This document shows, one piece after another, positions 13,907-17,153 of a DNA stretch of 17,153 bases. The position numbers were made by a program, and so were the translations under genes. Source of the stretch: Gordonia sp. UBA5067 (lineage in GTDB: Bacteria > Actinomycetota > Actinomycetes > Mycobacteriales > Mycobacteriaceae); NCBI RefSeq assembly GCF_002414845.1, contig NZ_DIAX01000036.1, forward strand, positions 1-17,153, given 5' to 3'. The number at the start of each line of letters is the position of its first letter. Position 1 is the stretch's first letter. The notes under the pieces are model-generated. The model saw only the letters and a list, made by a program, of their open reading frames with translations, was not told the origin of the DNA and did no database searches.

Positions 13907-14335
13907 CTAGCGCTTGGCGCGGGTGCAGTTGGGTTCTTCCGGCCGTTTCGGCCACAGACAGATGTCGATGAAGGTCTGCTGCTCGAAGCCGCCGCCGTCG
14001 ACGACCGTGTACGCGTCGCCGTTGGTGCCGGTATACGTGGCACCGCCACCCGTTCCGCCCTCGGACGTCACGATGGTTGTCACCTGCCAGCCCTTGTCAC
14101 GCAGAGCGTTGCGGTAGGCGACCATCGCCGGCCCCGGGGCGGCGGCGGCCTGGTAGTGGAATCGGATTCCGTTGTTGGAGATCGGGTCGGGACCAACCGT
14201 GTTCGTCACGTTCGCCGGCGCCGGCACAAGAGCCTTCAGATCGACCGGCGCCGCCTCGGACGACTTGGCACACCCCGACAGCACGAGCCCGGCGACCAGC
14301 ACGACCGCCGCGATGGCGCTAGATGAACGAGTCAT
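13907..14335 (-). CDS. Putative lipoprotein of unknown function
   Basis: A 142-residue precursor. After MTRSSS comes the hydrophobic stretch AIAAVVLVAGLVLSGC, with a lipobox (LSGC) and acylated Cys22, so the mature protein should be anchored on the outer face of the membrane. The mature part begins AKSSEAAPVDLKALVPAPANVTNTVGP and continues with SNNGIRFHYQ and a segment of the form YRNALRDKGWQVTTI that resembles small domains common in mycobacterial lipoproteins. A Gly/Thr-rich loop (GGTGGGATYTG) follows. Two further cysteines (CLWP, NCTR) could form a disulfide. No named family is recognised. AGGAAGG lies 7 nt before the ATG at 14333-14335. It precedes dinB in the same direction. Confidence 0.85.
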   Translation of the reverse strand: MTRSSSAIAAVVLVAGLVLSGCAKSSEAAPVDLKALVPAPANVTNTVGPDPISNNGIRFHYQAAAAPGPAMVAYRNALRDKGWQVTTIVTSEGGTGGGATYTGTNGDAYTVVDGGGFEQQTFIDICLWPKRPEEPNCTRAKR

Positions 14336-14363
14336 TGACCGACCTTCCTCTGGTGAGAAGAAA

Positions 14364-14369
14364 ATCGTA
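14364..14369 (-). promoter_or_regulatory. Candidate -10 box of the lipoprotein gene
   Basis: TACGAT on the minus strand, 28 nt before the ATG. It leaves a leader of about 20 nt that contains the AGGAAGG ribosome binding site. No -35 match is seen. Confidence 0.35.
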
Positions 14370-14430
14370 CGGCCACCGCAGCCGAGGCCATCGGCGAATA
14401 CGCAAAGTCGGGGTAGCCCCCAAGCCGGAT

Positions 14431-14464
14431 GGCGGGGACCCGCACGTCAACACGGGTCCCCGCC
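14431..14464. repeat. 12-bp perfect inverted repeat in the non-coding stretch
   Basis: GGCGGGGACCCG (14431-14442) pairs with CGGGTCCCCGCC (14453-14464) around a 10-nt loop. It is very stable but has no U-tract on either side. It is too far (about 275 bp) past rpoC, behind another terminator, to be the main rpoC terminator. Confidence 0.6.
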
Positions 14465-14679
14465 GTTCTCAAGCCCCGGTTTCCGCTGAGGGGGGACGGA
14501 GGCGCCGAGGTCGGCCTGACCTGTAGTCGGGGGCTTGCCCAACTACTGTCCCGCCGGTCGTCGCGCGGGGCACGAGTAGTCGACTACCCGAATCGGCACG
14601 GCGAAGCAGCCACTACCTGCCGGCGAGGCGCAAACCCGAACAGGTCCGAAGCGACCTCGACGCCGCCAATCCAGCCGAA

Positions 14680-14722
14680 AGCAACAACCTCCAACTCGAT
14701 TCCCGAGTTGGAGGTTGTTGTT
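14680..14722 (-). terminator. Intrinsic terminator after rpoC
   Basis: AACAACCTCCAACTC (14683-14697) pairs perfectly with GAGTTGGAGGTTGTT (14705-14719) around a 7-nt loop. Flanking bases 14680-14682 and 14720-14722 extend the stem to about 18 pairs. On the minus strand the hairpin starts 17 bp past the rpoC stop and is followed by GCTTTC, a partly U-rich tail. Confidence 0.85.
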
Positions 14723-14739
14723 CCGTACTGGAAAGGCGA

Positions 14740-17153
<2,414 letters not shown>

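Larger units (their letters stand above)
14336..14679. other. Non-coding stretch between rpoC terminator and lipoprotein gene, rich in stem-loops
   Basis: No convincing gene lies here; short open frames have no family features or start signals. The part next to the lipoprotein holds its SD and a probable -10. The middle holds several stems: 14431-14464, CAAGCCCC (14470-14477) with GGGGCTTG (14530-14537) enclosing AGGTC/GACCT (14508-14522), and CCCGC/GCGGG (14550-14569). A 12-nt palindrome GTAGTCGACTAC is at 14576-14587. A structured untranslated RNA is possible but not shown. Confidence 0.5.

Noticed and set aside
14510..14630. Possible riboswitch (the CCCGAAT...ACCTGCCGGCGAGGCG stretch loosely recalls the ydaO/c-di-AMP 3' end)
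   Set aside because: No plus-strand gene follows (rpoC is convergent) and the other conserved blocks of that class are not found.

Overview
The window is chromosomal DNA from a high-G+C actinobacterium of the order Mycobacteriales. Gordonia or a close relative is my best guess. That rests on the actinobacterial RpoC C-terminus, GTG starts and GTGA overlaps, an MbtH protein next to a Drr-type exporter, a DinB2-like polymerase, and several starts preceded at 6-8 nt by a TAnnnT box (leaderless transcripts). The genus is an inference. I see no tRNA, rRNA, CRISPR array or transposase.

Left part (1-7462): the tail of a probably frameshifted acetoacetate-decarboxylase-family gene meets, tail to tail, a minus-strand gene run. 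In transcription order the run is two ABC-2 permeases that overlap by 4 bp, a DrrA-like ATPase with a long N-terminal extension, an MbtH protein, a 94-residue protein that looks like only the beginning of an adenylation domain, and a large GH92 alpha-mannosidase. The run resembles the export and accessory end of a nonribosomal peptide or glycolipid pathway, but no NRPS is present.

Middle (7641-11657): a stand-alone flavodoxin faces a DMT-type membrane transporter, and a small secreted protein follows on the minus strand. Reading rightwards are a SAM-dependent methyltransferase, an unknown 88-residue protein coupled to a SixA-like phosphatase, and a YbjQ-family protein. Most are housekeeping-type genes in short units.

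Accessory spot (11660-12780): an AbiEi-like/PD-(D/E)XK nuclease-fold gene lies between two 48-nt palindromic elements in the same orientation. They align without gaps at 38 of 48 positions and carry compensatory changes. The right copy supplies the last codons and the stop of the gene. This is the most unusual structure in the window.

Right part (12782-17153): a DinB-family polymerase whose steric-gate position is glutamine, a lipoprotein, about 340 bp of non-coding DNA rich in stem-loops, a strong terminator, and the 3' part of rpoC running off the right edge.

Three convergent gene junctions (near 411-446, 8104-8152 and 12732-12782) carry GC-rich hairpins that overlap coding ends or stop codons and lack a U-tract.
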